Of a stretch of DNA of 34,684 nt, positions 9,958-18,129 are shown piece after piece. A program made the position numbers and the translations under genes. Every line of letters starts with the position of its first letter. Position 1 is the stretch's first letter. This DNA is from Ignavibacteriales bacterium (GTDB taxonomy: Bacteria > Bacteroidota > Ignavibacteria > UBA10030). The DNA lies in assembly GCA_016192345.1 (NCBI GenBank), contig JACPUH010000003.1, forward strand, positions 1 to 34,684. Direction: 5' to 3'. The notes under the pieces are model-generated. The model saw only the letters and a list, made by a program, of their open reading frames with translations. It made no database searches and had not been told where the DNA came from.

Positions 9958-10887
9958 ATGAAACGAATCGCCTTCTTCCTTGTTGCGCTTTCACTCTCAC
10001 AGACTCTCCAGGGCCAGACGTTCAAGATAGCGCAGGAGATTCGGCGCCTTGAAGTTCCGGGCTTCGTCCTGGGGCCGGTTTATTCACCGGATGGGAAACA
10101 CATCGCGTTCAGCGGACCGAAATATGACGGAATTTCCATCCTGGACTTGCAGTCGGGTCGCGTCGAAGAAGTTTGCTCAGATCTGGGAGCAGGATGGGGA
10201 CTGCGCTGGATTGATGAATGCCGGCTCCTTGTCCGGGCAACCCGGGATGCTGCAGATCCGCGAGACAGGGCGATGGGCGTTGAATTAATCCATATCGGCT
10301 CTCGCAGCGAGACTCCGGTCGTCCCGTTTGAGAAATCCAACCGGATCGAAGTGCTTCAAAACAATGTCGATGGGCGGATCGTCATCCAAAACAGGAACGA
10401 GACAGCCTTGTTCGACCTGAAATCCGTGAAAGCGAAAAACCTGCAGAAAGGCGACAATCCGGGGTTCTTCAAGGAATCAACCATCACCTTCGGAAACCGG
10501 ACATTCAAGGCTCCTGAGGACAGGACGATCCTGGCCATGGTTTGGTCGCCGAACGGTGAGAGGGCGCTTGTCGAACTCATGGGCCGGCCTTCCCTCCACC
10601 TTTTTTCCAGGACTTCCGGAACATTCCAGATCGCCGCGGCAAACGGTGAGCGACCCTGTTGGATCAACGATGATCTGTATGTGTACCAGGAAACAACGGA
10701 CGATGGTCACTCGGTTTTGAGCGGCGACATCTATGTCGCGTCGGTCGGCAGCCGGGAGCGCGAGAATCTGACCGCTTCCTTCGGGTTGATCGCACAACAT
10801 CCGACAGCCACACAAGACGGGGGGATCATTTTCTCCTCGGAGGGCAAACTCTTTAGGATGAAGCTCGAACTCCCCCCACCGCGGTAA
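9958..10887 (+). CDS. Secreted TolB/PD40-like propeller protein, paralog of 7401-8321
   Basis: 309 residues. ATG 9958 has GAGG at 9948-9951 and begins a signal peptide (MKRIAFFLVALSLSQTLQGQ); an in-frame GTG at 9946 is less likely. It starts 8 bp after the amidase stop. Propeller blades include PVYSPDGKHIAFSGPKYDGISIL and MVWSPNGERALVELMG. A DDGHSVLSGDIY segment matches DDGHRMMSSDLH of the 7401-8321 product, so the two propellers flanking the amidase share ancestry. No catalytic motif. Last gene of the operon. Likely a periplasmic or surface partner protein. Confidence 0.75.
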   Translation: MKRIAFFLVALSLSQTLQGQTFKIAQEIRRLEVPGFVLGPVYSPDGKHIAFSGPKYDGISILDLQSGRVEEVCSDLGAGWGLRWIDECRLLVRATRDAADPRDRAMGVELIHIGSRSETPVVPFEKSNRIEVLQNNVDGRIVIQNRNETALFDLKSVKAKNLQKGDNPGFFKESTITFGNRTFKAPEDRTILAMVWSPNGERALVELMGRPSLHLFSRTSGTFQIAAANGERPCWINDDLYVYQETTDDGHSVLSGDIYVASVGSRERENLTASFGLIAQHPTATQDGGIIFSSEGKLFRMKLELPPPR

Positions 10888-11037
10888 GCGCCCGGCGTTT
10901 GGGGAGTGTTCTCTCCCGTGCATTCGGGTCATCAGATTGCGTCTTGTATCACCGGCCCTTGCCTTCGGGGAGTGTCGTATGCCTACCTTCATTCCCCTCA
11001 CCCCCAATTACACTCCCCTGCCACCCCCGGGGGACAT

Positions 11038-11112
11038 TTTACTTTTTACTTGTTACTTTCAACTTGCTGCTTCCTTCTCATTACTTGCCACTTCTACCTT
11101 ATTACTCGACCT
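11038..11112 (+). repeat. Pyrimidine-rich degenerate ACTT repeat tract
   Basis: Most of 10888-11182 is intergenic. Within it a C/T-rich stretch repeats ACTTGYTACTT-like units irregularly. It does not encode a convincing protein and lies just upstream of the nhaC-type gene promoter. Function unknown; possibly simple-sequence drift. Confidence 0.4.
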
Positions 11113-11126
11113 TCCCGCTTTTCATA

Positions 11127-11155
11127 TTGATTCCCATGTTTGAAACTCCTATCTT
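11127..11155 (+). promoter_or_regulatory. Promoter of the nhaC-like antiporter gene
   Basis: TTGATT (11127-11132), a 17-bp spacer and TATCTT (11150-11155) predict transcription from about 11162. The leader is short and contains the AAAGGAG ribosome binding site at 11171-11177 before the TTG start at 11183. Confidence 0.5.
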
Positions 11156-11182
11156 TTCCAACACTTTTCCAAAGGAGCCTGC

Positions 11183-13147
11183 TTGAGACGAACGCTTCCC
11201 CTCTTCATCCTCCTCCTTGTCACGATTTCACCCCTCATTGCACAAGTCCCCCCACAGGCGGTTACCCTTGAATGGAAGACCCCGCCGGTCATTCTCACGG
11301 GGGTCGATTTCACGCTCGAGGTCGTTGCGAAAGACCCCGCGGGCAATGTCCTGACCACCTACAATGAATCGGCGGTGGTCGCTGGCATCACGAGAAGCTC
11401 GCAGGGGGATGGAAAATCCTCTCCTCTCCGGTTTTCCGGCGGCGTGCTCAAGGTGGAAGACGCCATCATGAGCGATGCCGGGTCACACACGATCTCCGTG
11501 TCCCTCCTGCTTCCGGACGGAGCGGCGGGCCCCGTTGCAGGGAGCGCCGCCGTGCGGGTGATCCCGGGGATCCTCAGCGTGTTGCCCCCTCTTCTGGCCA
11601 TCGTCCTGGCACTGGTCCTGCGGCAGGTGGTCATCTCGCTGTTTGCAGGGATCTGGCTGGGTGCGATTTTCCTGTTCGATTATAATATCATCGGTGGAAT
11701 CTACCGCGTGCTGGATCATTTCATCGTCAAAGCTCTCTCCGAAACGAGCCACCTGCAGATTATCCTCTTCAGCATGCTGTTTGGCGGAATGGTGGGAATC
11801 ATCTCGAAGAACGGGGGGACTGTCGGGATTGCGAACGTGATCACCCGGTACGCCAAATCGCCCCGCGGCGGCCAACTGGCCTCCTGGGGGATGGCGTTTG
11901 TGATCTTCTTCGACGATTATGCGAACTGCCTGGTGCGCGGTAACCTGATGCGTCCGATCACCGATAAATTGCGCATCTCGCGCGAGAAACTCTCCTTCAT
12001 CGTGGACGCCGGAGCAGCCACCGTCGCCAGCGTCATGATCATCTCGACATGGATCGGCTACGAAGTCGGGCTGATCGAACAGGGGCTGAAGATGATCGGA
12101 TCGACAGAGGACGCCTACGCGGTCTTCCTTCAAACGATCCCCTACCGGTTTTACCCGATTTTCACCCTGATCCTGGTTTTCCTTGTCGGATTTATGAACC
12201 GCGACTTCGGCCCGATGCTGGATGCAGAACGTCGCGCGCGGGCGACCGGCAAGGTGTTGCGCGATGGCGCCCAGCCGGCCACCGACCTGACGGAAACGGC
12301 CGATGCTTTTACGACCGACAAACCTCCCCGGTGGTACAACGGGTTGTTGCCGATCCTGACCATCCTGGTTGTCGGGCTCTACGGACTCTACACAACGGGC
12401 ACTGCCGCCCTTGCAGCGGAGGGCACATCCTCCTACGGCGTCGGTGACATCATCAGCAAATCGGATTCGTATGCCGCACTGCTCTGGGCATCGCTCTCCG
12501 GCTGCCTGATGGCGATTCTGCTCACCGTCGGCCAGCGACTCATGAAACTGACTGAAACGATCGACGCATGGTTCAACGGACTCAAGTCGATGCTCCTCGC
12601 GATGTTAATCTTGATTCTGGCCTGGTCCATCGGATCCGTCACGGAAGAGCTTCATACGGCCGGGTACCTTGTGCAGGTTCTACGCGGCACCATCGCGCCG
12701 CAGTGGCTCCCGGTGCTGGTTTTCCTCATCGCCGCCGTGATAAGTTTTGCAACCGGGACAAGCTGGGGAACGATGGCCATCATGATGCCACTGGTCATTC
12801 CGCTCGCCCATACGCTCGGGGTCGACGCCCAACTCTCCCCCATCGATCTCCAGATTATCCTCCATGGGGTGATCAGCTCCGTCCTTGCCGGGGCCGTGTT
12901 CGGCGACCATTGCTCCCCCATCTCGGACACAACGATCCTGAGCTCCATGGCCTCGGCGTGCGATCATATCGACCACGTCCGAACTCAATTACCGTATGCC
13001 CTGCTTGCCGCCGTCGTCGGCATGCTGGTCGGCGATATCCCAACCGCGTTCGGGATGTCCCCATGGATCTCCATCGCTCTCGGCATTGTTATCATGGTTG
13101 TGTTTCTCAGGCTCTTCGGCAAAAGTCCGGATCCAGTCACCGCATAA
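11183..13147 (+). CDS. NhaC-family Na+/H+ antiporter with N-terminal extracytoplasmic Ig-like domain
   Basis: 654 residues. The start is TTG 11183, set by AAAGGAG five bases upstream and an immediate signal peptide (residues 1-21). Residues about 22-115 are a predicted extracytoplasmic Ig-like module (VTLEWKTPPVILTGVDFTLEV, DAGSHTISVSLLLPDG). From about 118 onward it is a polytopic membrane protein of the NhaC family, about 11-12 hydrophobic segments, with FDDYANCLVRGNLMRP, FATGTSWGTMAIMMP and AVFGDHCSPISDTTILSS, conserved features of the family. NhaC proteins exchange Na+ for H+, or related substrates, across the inner membrane. The gene is 18 bp from a Na+ (or H+)-coupled symporter gene, and the two likely share a transcript. 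The exact substrate is not determinable here. Confidence 0.85.
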   Translation: MRRTLPLFILLLVTISPLIAQVPPQAVTLEWKTPPVILTGVDFTLEVVAKDPAGNVLTTYNESAVVAGITRSSQGDGKSSPLRFSGGVLKVEDAIMSDAGSHTISVSLLLPDGAAGPVAGSAAVRVIPGILSVLPPLLAIVLALVLRQVVISLFAGIWLGAIFLFDYNIIGGIYRVLDHFIVKALSETSHLQIILFSMLFGGMVGIISKNGGTVGIANVITRYAKSPRGGQLASWGMAFVIFFDDYANCLVRGNLMRPITDKLRISREKLSFIVDAGAATVASVMIISTWIGYEVGLIEQGLKMIGSTEDAYAVFLQTIPYRFYPIFTLILVFLVGFMNRDFGPMLDAERRARATGKVLRDGAQPATDLTETADAFTTDKPPRWYNGLLPILTILVVGLYGLYTTGTAALAAEGTSSYGVGDIISKSDSYAALLWASLSGCLMAILLTVGQRLMKLTETIDAWFNGLKSMLLAMLILILAWSIGSVTEELHTAGYLVQVLRGTIAPQWLPVLVFLIAAVISFATGTSWGTMAIMMPLVIPLAHTLGVDAQLSPIDLQIILHGVISSVLAGAVFGDHCSPISDTTILSSMASACDHIDHVRTQLPYALLAAVVGMLVGDIPTAFGMSPWISIALGIVIMVVFLRLFGKSPDPVTA

Positions 13148-13165
13148 CGAAGAAAGGATAGCACC

Positions 13166-14665
13166 ATGCAATGGTGGAAATCCATCCCGCTTCATCATAA
13201 GATCCTGGGGGGGCTGATCCTCGGGGCGCTCTTCGGTGCCCTCTTCAATATCAGCAAGTACGAGCTGGAGGTCCGGCACCGGGTGGACGGCACCATCCAG
13301 ACCTCGAATCTTCAACACTGGATGAAGGTCGAATTCCTGGCCCCCGACGGCACACCCCTCGGATCCTACGGCCCGGAAGACCAGTTGAAGATCATTCAGC
13401 ATCTCCGAACCCACATGAAAGAGAAGCGGGGCCGGACGGATTTCCGCGTCACTCCCTCCTCGGACAGTCCTTACACGCTCCCCGACGTCCAATCCGTCGA
13501 AAAGGTCAGAACCATTGCGGTGATCATCAAGCCGATCGGGACCATCTTCATCCGGCTTCTGATGTTCGTCGCCATCCCGCTGGTCCTTGCATCGCTGATC
13601 GTAGGCGCGGCAAGCCTCGGGGATATTCGCCATGTCGGCCGGTTGGGGGGAAAAACGATGCTGTTCTATCTCTGCACCATCACCACCGCCATCACCGTCG
13701 GCCTGACCCTGGTCAACCTGATCTCTCCGGGCACACGCCTCTCCCCGGATGCCAAGGAGAATCTGATGATGGAGTTTCGACCCGATGTTGCCTCTTCCGT
13801 GCAGCCTCCCGACCTGCTCGAGATGCTTGTCCGCATCGTCCCCACGAACCCGTTTTCCGCCATCTCCGGCGGGGAGATGTTGCAAATCGTCTTCTTCGCG
13901 CTGATGATCGGCGTCAGCCTGACCATGATCGATACCGGAAGGTCGAAACCGGTGATCGACTTCTTCGACGGACTCAGTGAGACCATGATCAAGATGGTAG
14001 GGATGATCATGACCATGGCTCCCTACGGCGTGTTTGCCTTGATTGCCGCAACGGTCGGGGAATTTGGGTTCGATATTCTTGAAACCCTGATTTGGTATTC
14101 GGCCACCCTGGTCCTTGGGCTTCTCATTCAAACCTTTCTCGTCCTCGGGCCTGCGGTCCGGATTTTCTCCGGCATTCCTTATAAAAAATTCTTTTCCGGG
14201 ATGAAGGAGCCCATGCTCGTTGCGTTCACCACCAGTTCGAGCGGGGCAACACTCCCGGTAAACATGAAGGCGTGCGAAAACAACCTCGGCGTTCCCAAGA
14301 AGATTACGAGCTTTGTCCTCCCCCTCGGCGCCACGATCAACATGGACGGCACCTCCATGTATCAGGCGGTCGCGGCCGTGTTCATCGCCCAGGTCTATGC
14401 CATGGACCTCAATCTTGCCCAGCAATTGACAATCCTGTTGACCGCCGTCCTAGCCTCAATCGGAACCGCCCCCGTTCCCGGGGTCGGCATTGTCATGCTT
14501 ATCATCGTTCTCCGGTCGGTCAACGTGCCGGAAGAAGGGATCGCGTTGATCCTTGGCGTCGATCGGCTGCTGGACATGTGCCGAACGGTCCCGAACATCC
14601 TCGGCGATGCAGCCGTGGCAACGATCGTGGCAAAACAGGAGGGGGTTCTGGAACCACGGCCCTGA
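13166..14665 (+). CDS. DAACS-family dicarboxylate/amino-acid:cation symporter
   Basis: 499 residues. ATG 13166 has AAAGGA about 8 nt upstream. The family signatures are clear: TSSSGATLPVNM (the serine-rich re-entrant motif) and LPLGATINMDGTSMYQ (the NMDGT motif), with about 8 transmembrane segments plus re-entrant loops as in GltP/GltPh/DctA. These carriers import glutamate, aspartate or C4-dicarboxylates with Na+ or H+. Unusual: between the first hydrophobic segment (ILGGLILGALFGALFNI) and the second (about residue 130) is a roughly 90-residue hydrophilic insert, where typical members have a short loop. This explains the length of 499 against a usual 410-440. The NhaC-type antiporter just upstream could maintain the Na+ gradient it uses. 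Confidence 0.88.
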   Translation: MQWWKSIPLHHKILGGLILGALFGALFNISKYELEVRHRVDGTIQTSNLQHWMKVEFLAPDGTPLGSYGPEDQLKIIQHLRTHMKEKRGRTDFRVTPSSDSPYTLPDVQSVEKVRTIAVIIKPIGTIFIRLLMFVAIPLVLASLIVGAASLGDIRHVGRLGGKTMLFYLCTITTAITVGLTLVNLISPGTRLSPDAKENLMMEFRPDVASSVQPPDLLEMLVRIVPTNPFSAISGGEMLQIVFFALMIGVSLTMIDTGRSKPVIDFFDGLSETMIKMVGMIMTMAPYGVFALIAATVGEFGFDILETLIWYSATLVLGLLIQTFLVLGPAVRIFSGIPYKKFFSGMKEPMLVAFTTSSSGATLPVNMKACENNLGVPKKITSFVLPLGATINMDGTSMYQAVAAVFIAQVYAMDLNLAQQLTILLTAVLASIGTAPVPGVGIVMLIIVLRSVNVPEEGIALILGVDRLLDMCRTVPNILGDAAVATIVAKQEGVLEPRP

Positions 14666-14688
14666 AAAGACTTCAACCGCAAAGAGCA

Positions 14689-14725
14689 GCCGGAGGCCTA
14701 CAACAACAGATGCGACAGCATCTGT
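14689..14725 (-). repeat. Dispersed palindromic repeat, family B copy 1
   Basis: Read on the minus strand: a perfect 8-bp hairpin (ACAGATGC / GCATCTGT, loop TGTC, positions 14725-14706), an 8-nt link, then GCCTCCGGC (14697-14689). The same arrangement recurs at 26832-26868 and 26991-27027. It is intergenic, just after the symporter stop. Confidence 0.6.
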
Positions 14726-14752
14726 CTCAATAGGTGATTCCTCTCCAACAAA

Positions 14753-14783
14753 AAAACGTCCCGTCAAATTGACGGGACGTTTT
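14753..14783. terminator. Bidirectional intrinsic terminator between convergent genes
   Basis: A 13-bp perfect stem (14753-14765 with 14771-14783) around loop AAATT, with AAAA on one side and TTTT on the other. It sits between the symporter gene ending at 14665 and the convergent MA/TolB-like gene ending at 14827, so it can end both transcripts. Confidence 0.9.
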
Positions 14784-14826
14784 CGTTTCTGCCACCCTCA
14801 AGAGCCCACACGGGGGCTCGACCATG

Positions 14827-17800
14827 TCAAAACTCGGGTCCGAGCGAAAAGTAATAGATCGGCTGTGAAAAGCTGGACCCGTTGAAGTTCCACGCAACGT
14901 CGATGCGGAGCGGGAAGCCCATGAAGATCAGCCGGCTGCCCAGGCCCGTTCCGACCAAAAGGTCCTTGTTGCGTACGCCCACCGATGTTCGATGAAACGG
15001 CTGCCAGGTCTTCGTGTGAGTCCAGGCCGAACCGACATCGACGAACGCCGCCCCCAGGATGTTCTGGAACCCTATCGGCAGTGCACCGAGGATGAAGTAA
15101 CGGACCAGCGGGAAGCGCAGCTCGAGGTTGGCCACGGCAAAGCGTGTTCCGCTTCGGGCGTTGTAATTGTATCCCCGGACCGGCAGCACCGGCGTCAGGA
15201 AGGCATAATCCTCCACGTTCACGATCGGGATCGAGCCCCCGTCGAACCGTCGGTTCATCCAGCCGTCCGTCCCACCGATGAAGAAGTTCTGCCTGTCGGC
15301 GCCGTTGCTGATGCCCCCCGCAAACCGGTAGACGAACACATATTCCTGCCCGAACTTGTTGTACTTCCGGTAATCGAGCGTCATCGTGTACAGATCGAGC
15401 GATTCACTCCCAAACTTGGGGGATCCGTAGAAGGTCAGGTTGAACCGAGAACCGTTGTTGGGGGCAAACCACCCTCCCTGCCAGAGGGAGTTATCGTTGA
15501 CGTACGAAATGGTCGGCATCAGCAGGGAACGCCGCTGCGGTTTCTCAAACGGGTAATCGAGATTGTCGCGTGAGAGGTTCAACCAATTCAGCGCAACGTC
15601 GAGTCTGTTGAACCGGTCGATCGGGTAGGAAGCGATCGCACCGATCGCCCAGGTCCGGAAGCGGTACAGGTACGCTCCGCCGAAACCATCCCCGAGGTAC
15701 AGGAACCGGGCGCTATGGAAGCCCTGGAAACCGTAATCGATACGGTCCGGCAGATACAGATAGGTTAACCCGTAGTCGCTGTTCTTGAGATCGAGCAGGA
15801 GATTCGTCTGGAAGATGATCTGATGGTCCCCCATCATATCGCTGAAAGCCATCAACGTCGTTCCTTCGACACCGTAGAACGTGTTGTAGGCTGCGGTGCC
15901 GTACACCAGGTCTGGGGTGAAGTTCAGCTTGTACTTCCGGGGTATGTAGTGTCCTTCCTCATCCCGGTTATCCGCGATATCGAAGCGGGGGGTTGCACGG
16001 GGGACTGCCACCGTATCACGCATGGCATCCGGGGAAAAAATATATCCTTTGAGGTCAACTCTGCCCCCGGAGGAATACCGTGACCCTTCGCTGGCGGTAT
16101 CGGGGACCACAACAATGTTCCCGCCGATGGCAATGGTGTCGGAGGCGGCAGTCGAGGCGATGACTTCCCGCGGCTTTTCGGCGCGGGGGAGTTCTAGTTT
16201 CCTCTTGAAGTACTCGGTCGGTTCGAGCTCGGCAACGTTAAGCTTTCGCTCGAACGGCGTGCGCATCATGAAGATATCGAACCCCGCTTGGTTCAGCGAG
16301 GAGAAGACCAGCTTGGTCCCGTCATGCGACACGGAGAGTTGATAAATCCCGGAGAGGGAATTGGTAACGGGGCGATCAGTCCCCGTCTTCATATCGTGTT
16401 CATAAATATTGTTGATCCCGTTCCGGTCCGAGATATAGAGCAGCTTCGTGCCGTCGGGGGAGACCACCGGTGAAGTTTCATCGCTATGCTGGTACTCCGT
16501 GATGCGCCGGATCGTTCTCGTGGCCAAGGTCATGCTGTACAAATCCAGCTGGCTGTAGTCCACCTTGTGCATCCGGAAGTTGACGGGGATCCGGTTGGGC
16601 GAGAGGAACTCTCTCCGGTCGGAGGAAAAATAGATCGTGCTGTCGTCCGGGGAAAAGACCGGGTCCGAATCGGAGAAGACATCGTTGGTCAGGTTCGTGA
16701 GGGTTTTAGACTCCAGGTCGTAGGTGTAGATATCCGACTGTGGCGCCTTGACACCGACGAAGGCAAGCCTCTTCCCGTCACGCGACCAGTCGACCGAGAA
16801 AATGCCGTCGAGATCGAACGCGAATTTTTCCGTGTCGCCCGAATTGACGTCGACGACGAAGATCGCATCCCGCTCCCCCGCCTTCGTTGTCAGGGCGATC
16901 TTCTTTCCATCCGGCGACCAGGTGATCCCCGGCGTCAGGAGCTTCAGTTCCTCAAAATCCTTCGTCCGTTGTCCGCTGACGAGTTTATCGAGGATCTGGC
17001 CATCGATGGCCGACATCAGGTAGACCTCGAAATAATCGTTCCGGTCCGAAAGGAAGACAATCTTGTCCCCCTGCGGCGAGATGGCGGGACTCGTATTATA
17101 GAAGTTCCCCTCCTTGACATGCTCGGTGAACCGCCGGGCAAAATCCGCCGGTTCCTCCCGTTTCGCAATATCGGGCCAGTAGAGCACCTTCTGTTCCTTC
17201 TGCCACCGCTCGGACAACTCCTTGATCGTGAGACCGACCGTGCTCTTCAATCCCTGCTCGACGCTTCGGGTGGCCCGCATCCGGTTCAGGATCTCCCCAA
17301 TCTTCTGCTCGCCGTACTTTGTCGCAATGTAGTACCACACCGATTGTCCGCCGCGGTAGGCAAAGTAGCCTCCCAGGTACTCAATCGGAGGCAGGTAGCC
17401 CTGGATGGTGGCGTCGCGGATGAACATATCGGAGTTCGTATCCCACTGGAGGGCGGCATACTCTGCAAGGCCCTCGTTCATCCAGAGGGGAAGCACGAAC
17501 GGGGAGCGGGTGGCAATCAGCGACTGGATCGATCCGCCGTAGAACATGTCGTTGATGACTGCATGCACCAATTCATGATGGATGACATGCCGGAACATAC
17601 GGTAGTTCCCCTCGAACGGAATTACGATCCGGTTCTTGAACAACTCCGTTACCCCGCCGATCCCTTCTTCGAGATACTCGCCCACTACGTTGGTCTGTTG
17701 GAAATCGTTATGGGAGTTATACACGACGATCGCGATCCGGTTATTGATATCGTACCGGAACAGCTTCCGGATCGACTCGTACGAATCCTCGATGGCATCG

Positions 17801-17982
17801 GCGGTGAACTCCGCGAGCCCGTAGCCGTCCTGGGAAAAATAGACGTCGAAGTGGTTCGTCTGGATATACTGCCACTCGAAATTCTTGTACTGCACCTTGT
17901 TCTTGCCAAAGACCGAGTTCTGGGCTTGGGCGGTTCCCGTGGCGACAAGGATGGTGATGAACATCCCCAGGAGTGTTTTCAT
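14827..17982 (-). CDS. MA-type metallopeptidase / TolB-propeller / Omp85-like barrel fusion protein
   Basis: 1051 residues with a signal peptide (MKTLLGMFITILVATGTAQA) and a GAGGGG ribosome binding site before ATG 17982. Residues about 30-270 resemble the peptidase-MA (gluzincin) domain: HHELVHAV (H136, E137, H140) and WMNEGLAEYAA (E170 as likely third zinc ligand). Residues about 280-590 are TolB/PD40 propeller blades (AISPQGDKIVFLSDRNDY, VFSPDDSTIYFSSDRREF, VVSPDGTKLLYISDRNG). The last 350 or so residues look like an outer-membrane barrel: RFPLVRYFILGALP ... AAFVDVGSAW resembles the end of Omp85/surface-antigen barrels, and the protein ends in Phe (YYFSLGPEF). It is likely anchored in the outer membrane with protease and propeller in the periplasm. 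It follows rnr on the same strand; substrate unknown. Confidence 0.8.
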   Translation of the reverse strand: MKTLLGMFITILVATGTAQAQNSVFGKNKVQYKNFEWQYIQTNHFDVYFSQDGYGLAEFTADAIEDSYESIRKLFRYDINNRIAIVVYNSHNDFQQTNVVGEYLEEGIGGVTELFKNRIVIPFEGNYRMFRHVIHHELVHAVINDMFYGGSIQSLIATRSPFVLPLWMNEGLAEYAALQWDTNSDMFIRDATIQGYLPPIEYLGGYFAYRGGQSVWYYIATKYGEQKIGEILNRMRATRSVEQGLKSTVGLTIKELSERWQKEQKVLYWPDIAKREEPADFARRFTEHVKEGNFYNTSPAISPQGDKIVFLSDRNDYFEVYLMSAIDGQILDKLVSGQRTKDFEELKLLTPGITWSPDGKKIALTTKAGERDAIFVVDVNSGDTEKFAFDLDGIFSVDWSRDGKRLAFVGVKAPQSDIYTYDLESKTLTNLTNDVFSDSDPVFSPDDSTIYFSSDRREFLSPNRIPVNFRMHKVDYSQLDLYSMTLATRTIRRITEYQHSDETSPVVSPDGTKLLYISDRNGINNIYEHDMKTGTDRPVTNSLSGIYQLSVSHDGTKLVFSSLNQAGFDIFMMRTPFERKLNVAELEPTEYFKRKLELPRAEKPREVIASTAASDTIAIGGNIVVVPDTASEGSRYSSGGRVDLKGYIFSPDAMRDTVAVPRATPRFDIADNRDEEGHYIPRKYKLNFTPDLVYGTAAYNTFYGVEGTTLMAFSDMMGDHQIIFQTNLLLDLKNSDYGLTYLYLPDRIDYGFQGFHSARFLYLGDGFGGAYLYRFRTWAIGAIASYPIDRFNRLDVALNWLNLSRDNLDYPFEKPQRRSLLMPTISYVNDNSLWQGGWFAPNNGSRFNLTFYGSPKFGSESLDLYTMTLDYRKYNKFGQEYVFVYRFAGGISNGADRQNFFIGGTDGWMNRRFDGGSIPIVNVEDYAFLTPVLPVRGYNYNARSGTRFAVANLELRFPLVRYFILGALPIGFQNILGAAFVDVGSAWTHTKTWQPFHRTSVGVRNKDLLVGTGLGSRLIFMGFPLRIDVAWNFNGSSFSQPIYYFSLGPEF

Positions 17983-18129
17983 AGACGTCCCCTCGTTTCA
18001 ATAACCTGACAGGTTTCCAGGGCCTGACACAAAAACCGGTCATCCCTCATGATGGTGGATTGTAGCCAAATTCGCCGGAACATGCAACGCTTGATCGTTC
18101 AACAGTCCCCAAAGGGGGATGAGTTCCCT

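Noticed and set aside
12989..14425. 478-codon minus-strand open frame antisense to the symporter gene
   Set aside because: Composition is rich in D, H, G and R with no family features; the opposite strand encodes a clear DAACS protein. A shadow frame.
16486..18009. 507-codon plus-strand open frame antisense to the MA/TolB fusion gene
   Set aside because: No domain features; the minus-strand gene has a signal peptide, HELVH motif and propeller repeats.
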